Positions 9,666 to 19,640 are shown, counted from the stretch's first letter. The stretch is 64,000 nt of DNA from Salinimonas profundi (GCF_014750655.1 NZ_JABBXD010000012.1:1-64000); one strand, 5' to 3'. Translations and numbers: made by a program. Notes: generated from the sequence alone by a model not told the origin.

Positions 9666-10505
9666 TTACAGCGACAGGGCGAGTCCTTCAGCAGAAGCAA
9701 AGAGGCGCAGTTCAGATTCGGCCGCTTCAATGTAGGTCTGGCAATGCGAGACGACTTCGTCTATATCATCATCAGTCCGCTCGGGATCATGACTATACAA
9801 TGCCACACTTTTAGCGTTGCACGCCATAGCAAGCTTCACCGCTTCTTCAGCCACCGAGTGTCCCCACCCCAATTTTCCCGGCATATCGGAAATCATATAT
9901 TGCGCATCGTGAATGATGAGATCGGCGTTTCGGGAAAACTCCACAAAAGATAAAAAATCCGTCTCTTTTTTGTAAGGGGGATACAGTTCATTATCTGTCA
10001 TGTAAACCACCTTCGCGCCATCGGCAACGATAGCATAAGCGCTGCCTTTACCTGGGTGATTCATCGGCAGCCGTGAGATAGTGGCTGACCCGATGTTCCA
10101 GGTTTCAGTGGTGTCATCCAATATGTTTAGCGAAATACTCGATTTTAGCGCTGCTGCGGGGACCGGAAAAACCGACCCTTCCATCTGACGCAGAATCTGG
10201 TCATGTTCAGGCAGGTTAGTTTGTCCGGGCGTAATGATAATCTCACGACCTTCCTGATAAATTGGCGCAAAGAAAGGAAAACCCTGAATGTGGTCCCAGT
10301 GATTATGCGTCAGTAAAAGGTGGACCGGTGAGGTTTTGTCAGCAAGCTGATTGCCCAGGGCGCGAATGCCGGTGCCTGCATCCAGCACGATGTCGGTGCC
10401 ATCAGCCAGTTGCACGTGGACACATGCGGTATTGCCGCCATAGCGAACAAAGTCTTTTCCTGGTGTGGGAATTGAGCCTCGCACACCATAAAAAGTTACC
10501 TGCAT
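9666..10505 (-). CDS. MBL-fold metal-dependent hydrolase
   Basis: Metallo-beta-lactamase-fold protein of 279 residues. It begins MQVTFYGVRGSIPTPG, has the metal-binding motif THNHWDH near residue 80, further His/Asp ligands in MNHPG, MTDNE and DAQY, and a late SHD. This pattern resembles the cyclic-phosphodiesterase-like/RNase Z-like branch. The ATG at 10505 is chosen because a strong AGGAGG lies just upstream; a longer frame 11 codons upstream has no comparable site. It lies between proS and pldA on the same strand. The substrate is not identifiable. Confidence 0.85.
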   Translation of the reverse strand: MQVTFYGVRGSIPTPGKDFVRYGGNTACVHVQLADGTDIVLDAGTGIRALGNQLADKTSPVHLLLTHNHWDHIQGFPFFAPIYQEGREIIITPGQTNLPEHDQILRQMEGSVFPVPAAALKSSISLNILDDTTETWNIGSATISRLPMNHPGKGSAYAIVADGAKVVYMTDNELYPPYKKETDFLSFVEFSRNADLIIHDAQYMISDMPGKLGWGHSVAEEAVKLAMACNAKSVALYSHDPERTDDDIDEVVSHCQTYIEAAESELRLFASAEGLALSL

Positions 10506-10563
10506 GTCTCCTCCTGCCTGCGTCAGTGTATGACGCACCTTTGTATTAAGCGCCGGCTATCTG

Positions 10564-12270
10564 TTACAGCGCCGCAATAAAATCGGCAGCGGCGTCGATA
10601 TCCAATAGTTGCTTTTCACCGGTACGGCGATGTTTGTATTCGATTTGCTGATTGTCCAGATTTCTCTCACCAATCACAATACTGTGAGGTATGCCAATCA
10701 ATTCCATGTCATTAAACATCACACCCGGACGCTCCTTACGATCGTCAAACAGCACATCAATACCCATGCCTGTCAGTTTGTCGTAAAGTGCCTCTGCGGT
10801 CTCTTTGATGCGCTGAGACTTATGCATATTCATTGGGATAAGAGCAACCTTAAATGGCGCAATAGGATCTGGCCAGATCACACCAAACTTGTCGTGATTC
10901 TGTTCAATGGCTGCAGCCACAATACGTGAAACGCCAATGCCGTAACAGCCCATGGTAAGCAACTGATGCTTGCCGCTCTCACTCAGCACACCGCAATTCA
11001 TCGCCTTTGAATATTTGTCGCCCAATTGGAAAATGTGGCCGACTTCAATGCCTCGTTTAATTTCAAGCACGCCCTGGCCGTCCGGAGAGGGATCGCCGGC
11101 TACAACATTTCTGATGTCCGCTTGCTCCGGTACACGTGACCAGTTAGCAAACGTTTTCAGTTTGCCACTTTCGCCCGCGCCGGTAACAAAATCAGCCATG
11201 GCCGCAGCGCTGTAATCAACAAATGTAGTGACAGGCAAATTGGTCGCATCAGCAAACTGTGCAGCGCAACCCAGTATTGCTTTCGCTTTTTCATCACTGG
11301 CCTTAACCAAAGGCACGGCAACGCCGGGCAGTTTCTCTGCTTTTACATCATTAAGCGCATGATCGGCGCGAAGCACCAAGGCTACCCAGGATTCAGCCGA
11401 TGATTCTTCTTCCTGATGTCCCTGAACCAATGTCACACGAAGCATCTGTGCTTCTGATAACGCGGCTGAGGCAGCCAGTTCGCTAACTGTTTCTCCCTTC
11501 ACGGCGAGGGTTTCACCGGTTTCGCCAGACGGGGAAGCTGCTGTTTCGGGTTTTGCAGCAGGCGCCATCTCTACGTTTGCCGCATAATCAGATTCTGTAG
11601 AGAACGCGATATCATCTTCACCTGAGGCTGCAAGCACATGGAACTCATGCGATACGCTGCCCCCGATTGCACCGGAGTCCGCGATAACGGCACGAAAATC
11701 CAGACCCAGGCGAGTAAAGATCGCAGAGTAAGCGGTATACATTTTCTCATAGGTTGCCGCTAAACTTTCTTCATCCAAATGAAAGCTGTAGGCATCCTTC
11801 ATCGTAAACTCGCGTCCGCGCATAATGCCGAAGCGGGGGCGAACCTCATCACGGAATTTAGTCTGAATTTGATAAAGGTTGATAGGTAGCTGCTTATAGC
11901 TACTGATTTCGTTGCGAACCAGCGCTGTAATAACCTCTTCATGCGTAGGACCAAGCACAAAATCACGGGAGTGACGATCTTTAACCCGCAACAATTCAGG
12001 GCCGTACTCTTCCCAGCGGCCTGACTCTTCCCATAAGTCAGCGGGCTGAACGACAGGCATAAGCACTTCCACAGCACCGGCCTTATCCATTTCTTCACGC
12101 ACAATAGCGGCGACTTTGTTTAATACCTTCAACCCGGACGGCAGCCAGGTATACAGCCCAGAGGCAAGCTTTCTGATCATGCCTGCTCGGATCATAAGCT
12201 GGTGGCTGATAACTTCTGCCTCGGCAGGGGTTTCTTTCTGAGTGGAAAGTAGGTATTGGCTTGTGCGCAT
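10564..12270 (-). CDS. proS: Prolyl-tRNA synthetase
   Basis: Class II synthetase charging tRNA-Pro, of the bacterial long type with a cis-editing (INS) domain between motifs 2 and 3 (roughly residues 220-400) that clears Ala-tRNA-Pro. The class II core is seen at the N-terminus ([18 protein letters not shown]), at [17 protein letters not shown] (motif 2) and [13 protein letters not shown] (motif 3), followed by an anticodon-binding domain. The ATG at 12270 gives the family N-terminus MRTSQYLL; an in-frame ATG five codons earlier has its AAGG directly against the start codon and is less likely. The INS region carries an Ala/Glu/Ser-rich insertion near residues 240-280. Confidence 0.96.
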   Translation of the reverse strand: MRTSQYLLSTQKETPAEAEVISHQLMIRAGMIRKLASGLYTWLPSGLKVLNKVAAIVREEMDKAGAVEVLMPVVQPADLWEESGRWEEYGPELLRVKDRHSRDFVLGPTHEEVITALVRNEISSYKQLPINLYQIQTKFRDEVRPRFGIMRGREFTMKDAYSFHLDEESLAATYEKMYTAYSAIFTRLGLDFRAVIADSGAIGGSVSHEFHVLAASGEDDIAFSTESDYAANVEMAPAAKPETAASPSGETGETLAVKGETVSELAASAALSEAQMLRVTLVQGHQEEESSAESWVALVLRADHALNDVKAEKLPGVAVPLVKASDEKAKAILGCAAQFADATNLPVTTFVDYSAAAMADFVTGAGESGKLKTFANWSRVPEQADIRNVVAGDPSPDGQGVLEIKRGIEVGHIFQLGDKYSKAMNCGVLSESGKHQLLTMGCYGIGVSRIVAAAIEQNHDKFGVIWPDPIAPFKVALIPMNMHKSQRIKETAEALYDKLTGMGIDVLFDDRKERPGVMFNDMELIGIPHSIVIGERNLDNQQIEYKHRRTGEKQLLDIDAAADFIAAL

Positions 12271-12361
12271 TGTTAGGCGTTTCATCCTTTGAGATTTTCA
12301 AAACGCGCGTAGTTTAGCAGTATAGAAATAAGCAAAAAAGCAAATTCTCCGACGTACCGCC

Positions 12362-13066
12362 TCAAAGCAGCGACAGAACCTCAATCTGCCCATTTTTCAC
12401 CTGCCAGGAAACGTCAAAATCGTACAGCTTTACTTTGTAAATTTTATCGTCATTCTCGGTAGATTGCCGGTACGCAGGGCGGGGATCCTGATGCAAGACC
12501 GCCTCAATGAGATCAGCGGCATCGGGATGTTTTTTCATTACCGGTATTAACTGGTCGCGTGCAGTAGGGCAAAAACACACCGGTCGACGGGGAATGGGGG
12601 CATAGGCATCAAGGTTATCCCGCGCACCGTCAATGCTGTCCGCGTATCGTATATACGGTTTGATATCGATAATCGGGGTACCATCCAGCAAATCTACGCC
12701 GCTGACATGTAATTGCAAGTGACCGTCGCTTTGACTAACTCCTCTGTTTTTGACCACAGACATGCCAATTGAATTAGGCCGATGGGTGCTGCGCGACGCA
12801 AAAACGCCCAGTGTTGCATTGCCACCCAGACGCGGTGCTTTAACCGCGGGTTTCCAGCCCCGCGCGGCGGTTTCGTGAAAAATAAATAACAGCCACAGGT
12901 GACTGTAATTTTCCAACCCCTTGAACGACCGCGGGTCATCAAAGTCGTTGGCAAGTGTAATCTTCCCTTTAGCATCAGCCAGGTTTGGCTGGCGGGGAAT
13001 TGCGAATTTTTGCTTAAAAGGCGTTGAAATTGTCGCAATCGGAGAGATGCAATAACCGGAATTCAT
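12362..13066 (-). CDS. trmO: tRNA (t6A37) N6-methyltransferase TrmO
   Basis: TrmO (YaeB/TsaA/VirR family) methylates threonylcarbamoyladenosine at position 37 of tRNA-Thr using SAM. 234 residues, full length. The beta-barrel domain shows the conserved segments FPRQ-like AIPRQPNLAD, the LWLLFIFHE strand and the FASRSTHRPNSIGMS block, followed by GVDLLDGTPIIDIKPY. A C-terminal extension of about 80 residues follows as in E. coli. The ATG at 13066 gives MNSGYCISPIA. It precedes proS by 76 bases in the same direction; both act on tRNA. Confidence 0.93.
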   Translation of the reverse strand: MNSGYCISPIATISTPFKQKFAIPRQPNLADAKGKITLANDFDDPRSFKGLENYSHLWLLFIFHETAARGWKPAVKAPRLGGNATLGVFASRSTHRPNSIGMSVVKNRGVSQSDGHLQLHVSGVDLLDGTPIIDIKPYIRYADSIDGARDNLDAYAPIPRRPVCFCPTARDQLIPVMKKHPDAADLIEAVLHQDPRPAYRQSTENDDKIYKVKLYDFDVSWQVKNGQIEVLSLL

Positions 13067-13178
13067 GGCGTACTGTTACTGACTGTCATCAAATTTACAT
13101 AATTATACAGTACGTTATGCATCGCGGGTGTGCCAGTTAATATCATTGACTGTCCCTGGAATCCCATCACTTGTTTTC

Positions 13179-13210
13179 GCCTGCCCTGTCCGGGCAGGCA
13201 TTTTTCCTTT
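13179..13210 (+). terminator. Orphan intrinsic terminator
   Basis: GCCTGCCC (13179-13186) and GGGCAGGC (13192-13199) form a perfect 8-bp stem with a TGTCC loop followed by ATTTTT. On the plus strand no coding sequence lies upstream of it back to pldA's convergent partner, because trmO reads the other way. This suggests a short untranslated RNA upstream, or a barrier to antisense transcription. Confidence 0.6.
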
Positions 13211-13350
13211 TGAATTCCTCTTTAGCACGTTTGCCTCATCTGTTAATGCACGTAAATAAAATGCTAGGATTGATTTTTTTTGATTAAGCCTTATTAATAG
13301 TGCGCCGCATAACTTTGAGGCTGCGCAAAAGTGATGGTAGCAGGACAACC

Positions 13351-14262
13351 ATGATCTCAGTGAAAAATCTCTGTAAGTCGTTTGGCAACTTTGTTGCGGT
13401 TAACGATTTATCCTTCGACGTCAATCCGGGTGACATTGTCGGGTTTCTGGGCCCGAATGGTGCGGGTAAGTCGACTACCATGAAGATGCTGACCGGGTTT
13501 CTGACACCCACCTCCGGGCACGTTCGCATCGATGGGCGGCGGGTGTCGAAAAATACCACGCAGCTACAAAAACTGATTGGTTATTTGCCAGAAGGAGCGC
13601 CGGCATATGATGAAATGACGGTGTATCAGTTTTTGCACTTTATTGCCGATGTGCGCGGCATGACGAAAAAAGAAAAAATGGCGGGGTTAAGCCAGGTCAT
13701 TGATCAAATTGAATTACATGATGTGCTGGATCAGCCTATAGAAACCTTGTCGAAAGGTTTTAAACGACGGGTAGGTCTGGCGCAGGCAATCATTCATAAC
13801 CCGCAAATACTGATTCTGGATGAGCCAACAGATGGCTTGGATCCAAACCAGAAACAGCATGTCAGAAACCTGATTACCAGCTTATCGAAAGATAAAATTG
13901 TTGTCATTTCCACACATATTCTTGAAGAGGTCAGTGCCGTTTGTAATCGGGTGATGATCATTGCTGCAGGCAGCAAAAGATTCGACGGAACGCCGCTGGA
14001 ATTGCAGCAGCAGTCACGCTACTACCAGTCGGTCACCATTAAATTCAGTTATGCGGCGGATATTACCGGGTTGCTGGAAATCGACGGTGTTGACGACATG
14101 AAGGTCAATAAGCACACCGGTGAAGTGACCCTGTTTCCGGCAAAGGGACAGTTTATTCTGGGACCGGTCACCGAGTATATACATCATTACAAACTGCCGG
14201 TTGACAGACTGCACGTTGACCAGGGCCGACTTGATGATGTCTTCATGCAAATAACGTCTTAG
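13351..14262 (+). CDS. ABC transporter ATPase, GldA/NatA-like
   Basis: ATP-binding subunit of an ABC-2 type system, 303 residues. Walker A is GPNGAGKST (34-42), Walker B is ILILDEPTDG (153-162). The signature reads LSKGFKRR (133-140) instead of the usual LSGGQ. A C-terminal domain of about 90 residues follows, as in GldA/CcmA/NatA relatives. The ATG at 13351 has AGGAC upstream and gives the standard N-terminus MISVKNLCKSFG. It is the first gene of a four-gene operon with a permease, a GldG-like protein and a DUF4340 protein. The cargo is unknown; gliding motility is not implied outside Bacteroidetes. Confidence 0.93.
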   Translation: MISVKNLCKSFGNFVAVNDLSFDVNPGDIVGFLGPNGAGKSTTMKMLTGFLTPTSGHVRIDGRRVSKNTTQLQKLIGYLPEGAPAYDEMTVYQFLHFIADVRGMTKKEKMAGLSQVIDQIELHDVLDQPIETLSKGFKRRVGLAQAIIHNPQILILDEPTDGLDPNQKQHVRNLITSLSKDKIVVISTHILEEVSAVCNRVMIIAAGSKRFDGTPLELQQQSRYYQSVTIKFSYAADITGLLEIDGVDDMKVNKHTGEVTLFPAKGQFILGPVTEYIHHYKLPVDRLHVDQGRLDDVFMQITS

Positions 14263-14270
14263 GGGGCAGA

Positions 14271-15005
14271 ATGAACGCTATATTCTTTATCGCCCGCCGT
14301 GAATTTGCTGCATTTTTTGCAACACCCATTGCATATGTTTTTATTGCAATATTTTTGATTCTCAGCGGTATTTTTACTTTCTTTGTCGGTGACTTTTACG
14401 AACGAAGTCAGGCCGACTTAACGCCTTTTTTCAATTACCATCCCTGGTTGTACTTATTTTTAGTACCGGCCATCGCCATGAGAAGCTGGGCCGAAGAGCG
14501 TCGCTCCGGCACCATTGAGCTTTTAATGACGTTACCCGTTACTTCTGTGCAAGTCACACTGGGTAAGTTTTTTGCTGCATGGCTGGTGCTCTTACTGGCG
14601 CTGTTGCTGACATTTCCAATCTGGTGGACAGTCAATTACCTGGGGGAGCCGGACAACGGCATCATTCTGGCCGCCTACACAGGCAGTTGGTTGATGGCGG
14701 GGGCGTTTTTAGCCATCAGCATGTGCATGTCAGCGTTAACAAAGAATCAGGTGATTGCATTTGTACTGGCGATTCTGGTGTGCTTCCTGTTTGTGGTAAG
14801 CGGGTCCGGCATCGTGCTGGATGCCTTTGAAAAATGGGCTGCCCCCGGCGTTCTGGATACCATCGCGTCTTTCAGTTTTCTGAATCACTTCGACACCATG
14901 GCCAAAGGGGTGCTGGCCTTAAACGATATTCTCTTTTTTATGGTTGTGATTGGTATCTGGCTTTATGCCGGATTACTGATTATTGAGCAAAAAAAGGCGG
15001 TGTGA
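14271..15005 (+). CDS. ABC-2 type permease, GldF-like
   Basis: Inner-membrane permease of 244 residues with about six hydrophobic segments (near residues 16-40, 58-72, 100-124, 138-158, 165-190 and 218-238). The N-terminus IFFIARREFAAFFATPIAYVF is characteristic of the GldF-type permease family. The segment RSWAEERRSGTIELLMTLP is the conserved ABC-2 cytoplasmic loop that contacts the ATPase. It starts 8 bases after the ATPase gene and overlaps the start of the next gene, so the three are translationally linked. Confidence 0.92.
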   Translation: MNAIFFIARREFAAFFATPIAYVFIAIFLILSGIFTFFVGDFYERSQADLTPFFNYHPWLYLFLVPAIAMRSWAEERRSGTIELLMTLPVTSVQVTLGKFFAAWLVLLLALLLTFPIWWTVNYLGEPDNGIILAAYTGSWLMAGAFLAISMCMSALTKNQVIAFVLAILVCFLFVVSGSGIVLDAFEKWAAPGVLDTIASFSFLNHFDTMAKGVLALNDILFFMVVIGIWLYAGLLIIEQKKAV

Positions 15006-16855
15006 GAATAATGAAAAAAATCACTGCAATATACACATTTGCCTTACTGATGGTTCTGTTTGTCGCGCTGGTTATCATCAATGATAAGCTTTTTGACAGT
15101 ACCCGCATCGATTTAACTGAACAAAAAGTGTTTACCTTATCTGACGGCAGTCATCAGATTATTGATGAAATAGAGGAGCCGGTAACCCTGTATTATTTCT
15201 TCTCAGATGACGCTACGAAGGGGATGACAGCGCTGAGAAATTACGCCGACAGAGTAAAAAGCTTGCTGCGCGAATATGAAAAAGCGGCCAACGGTAAAAT
15301 TCGTCTGCGCTTTATCGATCCCGAACCGTTTTCTGAAGCAGAAGACAAGGCGGCCCGGTTCGGCCTGACAGGTGCGACGCTGGGAAATAATAATGACACG
15401 GTATATTTTGGTCTGGCCGGCACCAACACCCTGGATGATCAGATCACCATTGAGTTTTTTGATCCGCAAAAAGCCAACTTTTTAGAATACGACATCAGCA
15501 AAATGCTGCACCAGCTCAGTATTGGCAGTTCACCCAAACTTGCGCTTATTACTGACTTGCCGGTTCAGGGAGGCCAGAATCCGATCACCGGGCAGAATGA
15601 ATCCTCCATGGTTTTTTATGAACAGCTCAGTCAGCTTTTTGATGTTCATCTGATCTCACCGGATGACACCCAGTTACCTGAAGAAACTGCTGTCGTCATG
15701 CTGGCTCATCCGCCCAAAATGAGTGAGGCATTAAAATATGCCGTTGATCAGTACGCCATGGCGCAGGGGCAGGTCATTGCTTTTATTGATCCGCATTATG
15801 AGTCAGACATGCTGAGCCTGATGGGCAATCAGCAGGCTAACCGCTCAGATATGAGCTTACTTAAAAGCTGGGGTATAGATATTCCGGCTGACCGCATTGT
15901 GCTGGATGGAGTACTGGGGCTTGAGGTGCAAAGTGCTTCTGGTAGTGTCGTTAAGCACCCGGGTTATCTGGGCTTGGGTAAAGGCCAGCTGCATAATGAC
16001 GATGTTATTACAGCAAATCTCGACTCACTGAATATTGCCTCAGCAGGTGAAATTACATTGCTGCCATCCTCGACGCTGGATATGGATGTGTTAATGCAGA
16101 CCTCGGATGATGGCTTTGTCACAGACACTGAATATTATTTGAGCCATCCTGACCCTGAGGATTTACAACAAAAGCTTGGCTCGTCAGGACAGGCAAAAGT
16201 GCTGGCGGCACATATTACCGGCACAACCATCTCAGCATTCGGTCAGCCGCCGGAGGGCGCCGACAAAACACAGTTTAAAGCCACTACTGATAAACTTAAT
16301 CTGTTAGTCATCTCCGATGCTGACATGCTGGCCGACCGCTTCTGGGTGCAGCAAAACCAGTTCTTCGGTCAGACACTTTACAGCCCGTTTGCCAATAACG
16401 GTGATTTTGTGGTGAATGCTGCAGAGAATCTGGCCGGCAGTAATGCATTAATTGATGTGCGAAGTCGCGGCCAGTTCGCCCGGCCATTCTCTCGCGTGGC
16501 CTCGCTGGAGCGCAAAGCACAGAAGCAATATCGTGAACACGAGCAGAAGCTGCGGGATGAGCTGGCTCAAACCGAGTCACAGCTGGCACAGTTACAGAAT
16601 CAACAGGGGCAGGGCACTTCGCTGGTACTTACTGATGAACAGCAGCGAACCATCGATGCGTTTGTGGAAAAGCGGGTGGCTGTCAGAAAGCAGCTCCGTG
16701 ATGTGCAATACGAGCTGAGGAGCGATATCGACAAATTGGGTAACTGGCTGAAGTTCGTGAATATTGCCGCAGCGCCCCTGGTATTGGTGATGACCTTGTA
16801 TTTATTAACCCTGGTACTGCGTAGACGTGCAGGAAGCAGGTTCAACAGGAACTGA
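15002..16855 (+). CDS. GldG-like ABC auxiliary protein
   Basis: 617-residue membrane-anchored protein of the GldG / ABC-type uncharacterised auxiliary family. One TM helix lies near residues 9-30, then a large extracytoplasmic region starts with FDSTRIDLTEQKVFTLSDGS, a segment typical of the family. A coiled coil (about 500-570, rich in Gln/Glu) precedes a second TM helix (about 585-605) and a short basic tail. The GTG at 15002 overlaps the permease stop (GTGA), a common coupling arrangement; an ATG three codons later (15011) is an alternative start. Role in transport is unknown even in better-studied relatives. Confidence 0.88.
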   Translation: MRIMKKITAIYTFALLMVLFVALVIINDKLFDSTRIDLTEQKVFTLSDGSHQIIDEIEEPVTLYYFFSDDATKGMTALRNYADRVKSLLREYEKAANGKIRLRFIDPEPFSEAEDKAARFGLTGATLGNNNDTVYFGLAGTNTLDDQITIEFFDPQKANFLEYDISKMLHQLSIGSSPKLALITDLPVQGGQNPITGQNESSMVFYEQLSQLFDVHLISPDDTQLPEETAVVMLAHPPKMSEALKYAVDQYAMAQGQVIAFIDPHYESDMLSLMGNQQANRSDMSLLKSWGIDIPADRIVLDGVLGLEVQSASGSVVKHPGYLGLGKGQLHNDDVITANLDSLNIASAGEITLLPSSTLDMDVLMQTSDDGFVTDTEYYLSHPDPEDLQQKLGSSGQAKVLAAHITGTTISAFGQPPEGADKTQFKATTDKLNLLVISDADMLADRFWVQQNQFFGQTLYSPFANNGDFVVNAAENLAGSNALIDVRSRGQFARPFSRVASLERKAQKQYREHEQKLRDELAQTESQLAQLQNQQGQGTSLVLTDEQQRTIDAFVEKRVAVRKQLRDVQYELRSDIDKLGNWLKFVNIAAAPLVLVMTLYLLTLVLRRRAGSRFNRN

Positions 16856-16857
16856 AA

Positions 16858-17868
16858 ATGAACATACGTGTTGTATTGCTTAGCGTACTGGTTGCCGCCT
16901 CAAGCGCTTCAGCGTGGTATTTAACCCGCAATGAGCAAAGTGTTGTTACAACACCTTCCTCTTCGGTATTAGACGGCCTGTCGCAACACAGTGATGCGAT
17001 TGAATATGTAAAAATAGAAAATGCCTCCAGCGTGATCTTTGAGGCCAAACGTGATGAAGGTAAGTGGAAAGCCACGCATCTTGATTCGTCACAACGTTTC
17101 CCGGTGGACACCAAAGCATTATCAACACTTATTCGAAAACTGTCTCAGGCTGATATTGTTGAGAAGAAAACTGAAAATGAAAAGCTGTATGCACGATTGG
17201 GTGTAGAGGACCCGGACAGTGACGGCGCCGAGTCAATGCTACTTACCCTTGAAGGGGCGGACCAACAATGGCAGATTATTGTCGGTAACGCGTCTGAAAG
17301 CCGACGGGGGCATTTTATCCGGCATCCTGAGCAACCTGCCAGCTACCTGATAAATCAGGTTATTTCATTGCCACTCTCTTCATCTGAATGGCTGAATAAG
17401 ACTATTTTGCCTGCAACGTTGCAGGAGCTTAGCGAAGCGCGCTTCTGGCAGCCTGAAAAGCAGGAGTTAGTGATAAGCCAGTCATCAGATAATTCAGCGA
17501 CCTGGCAGGCGGCGATCATAAACGGTGAACGGACTCAAATGGTCTCAACTGCTTCACTGAGCTATCCAGGAGTCCTGGCACAAGCGTTGGAAGACATTTT
17601 TTCATTTAACTATCTGCAGGTCCGCCCCTTTAGTCAGGCAGAGTGGGAGGCGCAGAGACTGGCGGGTAAAGTTGATATGACACTGCTGGATGGTGAGCGA
17701 GTACTTGTTGAGGTCAGCGCAGCCAATGATCTTGATCAGTATCAGGTTCGTTTCGATATGCCTGATAATCCTTCCTGGGTCAGTGACTGGATTTTTACTG
17801 TATCGGGCTATCAGGGACGGGCGTTTTTACTTTCCCTGGAGTCGATAACCAGTGCTGGTGGGCAATAG
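16858..17868 (+). CDS. DUF4340 domain protein of the Gld-like operon
   Basis: 336-residue exported or N-terminally anchored protein. A hydrophobic segment covers residues 3-22, and the rest is soluble and mainly beta/alpha. The region YVKIENASSVIFEAKRDEGKW and the later DTKALSTLIRKLSQADIVEKK block fit DUF4340, which regularly follows GldG-like genes. Only two bases separate it from the GldG-like gene. Function unknown; it probably works in the periplasm with the GldG-like partner. Confidence 0.82.
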   Translation: MNIRVVLLSVLVAASSASAWYLTRNEQSVVTTPSSSVLDGLSQHSDAIEYVKIENASSVIFEAKRDEGKWKATHLDSSQRFPVDTKALSTLIRKLSQADIVEKKTENEKLYARLGVEDPDSDGAESMLLTLEGADQQWQIIVGNASESRRGHFIRHPEQPASYLINQVISLPLSSSEWLNKTILPATLQELSEARFWQPEKQELVISQSSDNSATWQAAIINGERTQMVSTASLSYPGVLAQALEDIFSFNYLQVRPFSQAEWEAQRLAGKVDMTLLDGERVLVEVSAANDLDQYQVRFDMPDNPSWVSDWIFTVSGYQGRAFLLSLESITSAGGQ

Positions 17869-17887
17869 CCTGACCAGGGAGTTAGAT

Positions 17888-17917
17888 AAAGCTCAGGCCT
17901 TGTCCTGAGCTTTTTTT
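17888..17917. terminator. Bidirectional terminator between DUF4340 and DUF1415 genes
   Basis: GCTCAGG (17891-17897) and CCTGAGC (17904-17910) form a 7-bp stem followed by seven Ts. The stem contains the stop codon and last codons of the minus-strand DUF1415 gene, so the terminator overlaps coding sequence. Confidence 0.8.
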
Positions 17918-18450
17918 ATGCAGTGGTTTAACTGCGCTTGCAGGTGTTTGCACCCCAGTGCTTCTGCACGTGAAATATTGGCTTCAAATATAGCGTCCGG
18001 ATTGGCATAGTCTTTCAGTGCCCGGGTAATATCCGCCTCTCGGATTAAGTGGAATGTAGGGTAGGGAGCCCGATTGGTAAAGTGGGAGGGGGAGCTTTCT
18101 GCTTCGCCCTCAAATTCATATTCAGGATGAAAACTGGCAAGTTGATAGATGCCCTCGTACTGCCATTGGGCTAACATTGCCTGTGCCAGCGAGAGTGCAT
18201 CCAGATAGTCATCAAAACGGCGTAACGCAGGCACCATCAATAACGTTGTCGCTATCTCAGCAGTCTCATCCAGTTGAACGCATGCACTGTGTAGTGCAAC
18301 CATGATGTCTGCCACATTATCATGAGTACAAACCTGATAGTGAATGGTCTCAGGATGGCGCACAAAGCGCGCAAACGGGCAGAAGTTATGGTGAATGACC
18401 ACATCGTCCACCCAAAAGCGCATGGCGTTAATAACAACCTTTTCGCTCAT
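17893..18450 (-). CDS. DUF1415 family protein
   Basis: 185-residue cytoplasmic protein of the DUF1415 family, found widely in gammaproteobacteria and without known function. Recognised from the N-terminal block [17 protein letters not shown], the PETIHYQVC segment and the later FHPEYEFEG and [13 protein letters not shown] blocks. Conserved His/Cys residues in the first block hint at metal binding, which is inference. It overlaps folD by four bases (ATGA), so it is translated from the folD message. Confidence 0.88.
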   Translation of the reverse strand: MSEKVVINAMRFWVDDVVIHHNFCPFARFVRHPETIHYQVCTHDNVADIMVALHSACVQLDETAEIATTLLMVPALRRFDDYLDALSLAQAMLAQWQYEGIYQLASFHPEYEFEGEAESSPSHFTNRAPYPTFHLIREADITRALKDYANPDAIFEANISRAEALGCKHLQAQLNHCIKKAQDKA

Positions 18451-19301
18451 GAGTGAAACTTTACGTAGGCTTCCAGGGTATTTTCAATCAGGCTGGCAAC
18501 GGTCATTGGGCCAACACCGCCGGGCACCGGCGTGATCCATCCCGCACGCTCTTTGGCGCTGTCAAACTCCACATCACCGACAAGGGATCCATCAGCATTT
18601 CTGTTGATGCCAACATCCACCACAATCGCGCCGGGTTTTACCCAGTCACCGGGAATGAAGTTAGACTTGCCTACCGCCACTACCAGCAAGTCGGCGCGGC
18701 TGACATGGGTGCGCAGCTCCTTGGTAAACTTATGACAGGTTGTCACCGTACAGCCAGCCAGTAACAACTCCAGCGCCATTGGTCTGCCCACAATATTTGA
18801 TGCACCCACAATGACCGCATCCAGGCCTTTGATCCGACGTTTTGTCGACTCAATCATTGTCATAATGCCCTTGGGGGTACAGGGGCGAAGCGCTGGAATA
18901 CGCTGTGCAAGACGGCCTATATTGTAGGGGTGGAATCCGTCGACGTCTTTGTGCGGACGAATACGCTCAAGAATTTCCTCTGAATTCAGGCCTGCAGGTA
19001 AAGGAAGCTGTACCAGTATGCCATCGATCTCATCATCATTATTGAGCTCATCAATCAAGGACTCTAAAGAAGCCTGATCGGTATTTGCCGGTAAATCGAA
19101 GGAACGGGAAATGAAGCCTACTTCTTCGCACGCCTTACGCTTATTTGCCACGTACACCTGGGAAGCGGCATCGTTTCCAACAAGTACGACGGCAAGACCT
19201 GGCTGCCGCTTTCCTGCCGCTTTCAGCGACTCGACATAAGAAGAAACATGTTGGCGTACTTGCTTGGCAATCAATTTGCCATCAATAATATGCGCGGTCA
19301 T
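18447..19301 (-). CDS. folD: Bifunctional methylenetetrahydrofolate dehydrogenase/cyclohydrolase
   Basis: Interconverts 5,10-methylene-, methenyl- and 10-formyl-tetrahydrofolate with NADP+, supplying one-carbon units for purine and formyl-Met synthesis. 284 residues, standard. The catalytic Lys is in [19 protein letters not shown] and the [11 protein letters not shown]-terminal signature are intact, as is the Rossmann segment [11 protein letters not shown] (here [10 protein letters not shown]). The ATG at 19301 gives MTAHIIDGK; no good Shine-Dalgarno is seen before it. It is followed by the overlapping DUF1415 gene. Confidence 0.97.
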   Translation of the reverse strand: MTAHIIDGKLIAKQVRQHVSSYVESLKAAGKRQPGLAVVLVGNDAASQVYVANKRKACEEVGFISRSFDLPANTDQASLESLIDELNNDDEIDGILVQLPLPAGLNSEEILERIRPHKDVDGFHPYNIGRLAQRIPALRPCTPKGIMTMIESTKRRIKGLDAVIVGASNIVGRPMALELLLAGCTVTTCHKFTKELRTHVSRADLLVVAVGKSNFIPGDWVKPGAIVVDVGINRNADGSLVGDVEFDSAKERAGWITPVPGGVGPMTVASLIENTLEAYVKFHS

Positions 19302-19568
19302 AAAGGATAATGCTCTTTGTATATAGTGGAGATAAATGTGACGCGCGATATTGTTTCATAAAATCCGCGGCACCAGTAGATCCTTTTTTATTCAGGGTAA
19401 GTTATTACTTTTGGTTGCAGTCAGTGACACCGATATCCGATAACGCGTATTTCGTGAAACAAAAGGATGACTTGAGGCGGGTAACTGAATGAAATTCCCG
19501 CAAATTGTAGGATTTCTCCTCGCTTTGTTTGCTTTGTGAGCGGTTAGTATTTTTATTTGAAAAAGTGT
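19302..19568. other. Intergenic region between folD and the tRNA cluster
   Basis: No gene is supported here. A possible 60-codon plus-strand frame has no ribosome binding site and no family resemblance. The region should hold the folD promoter (minus strand) and an AT-rich segment just before the tRNA promoter (about 19540-19568) that could act as an UP element. Confidence 0.5.
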
Positions 19569-19597
19569 TTGACGAGGTAGGGGCAAGTCAGTAATAT
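19569..19597 (+). promoter_or_regulatory. Promoter of the tRNA cluster
   Basis: TTGACG (19569-19574), 17-base spacer and TAATAT (19592-19597) are close to consensus. The following bases GCGCAACCCG form a GC-rich discriminator as expected for a stringently controlled stable-RNA promoter. The AT-rich upstream bases support strong activity. The first tRNA starts about 40 bases downstream. Confidence 0.75.
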
Positions 19598-19640
19598 GCG
19601 CAACCCGTAACGGCGAGTAACGAAATCGCCGGAACGGTAT

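Noticed and set aside
13085..13110. Possible LexA-like half site (CTGTATAATTATG on the minus strand)
   Set aside because: The matching CAG at the required distance is missing, so a LexA operator is not supported.
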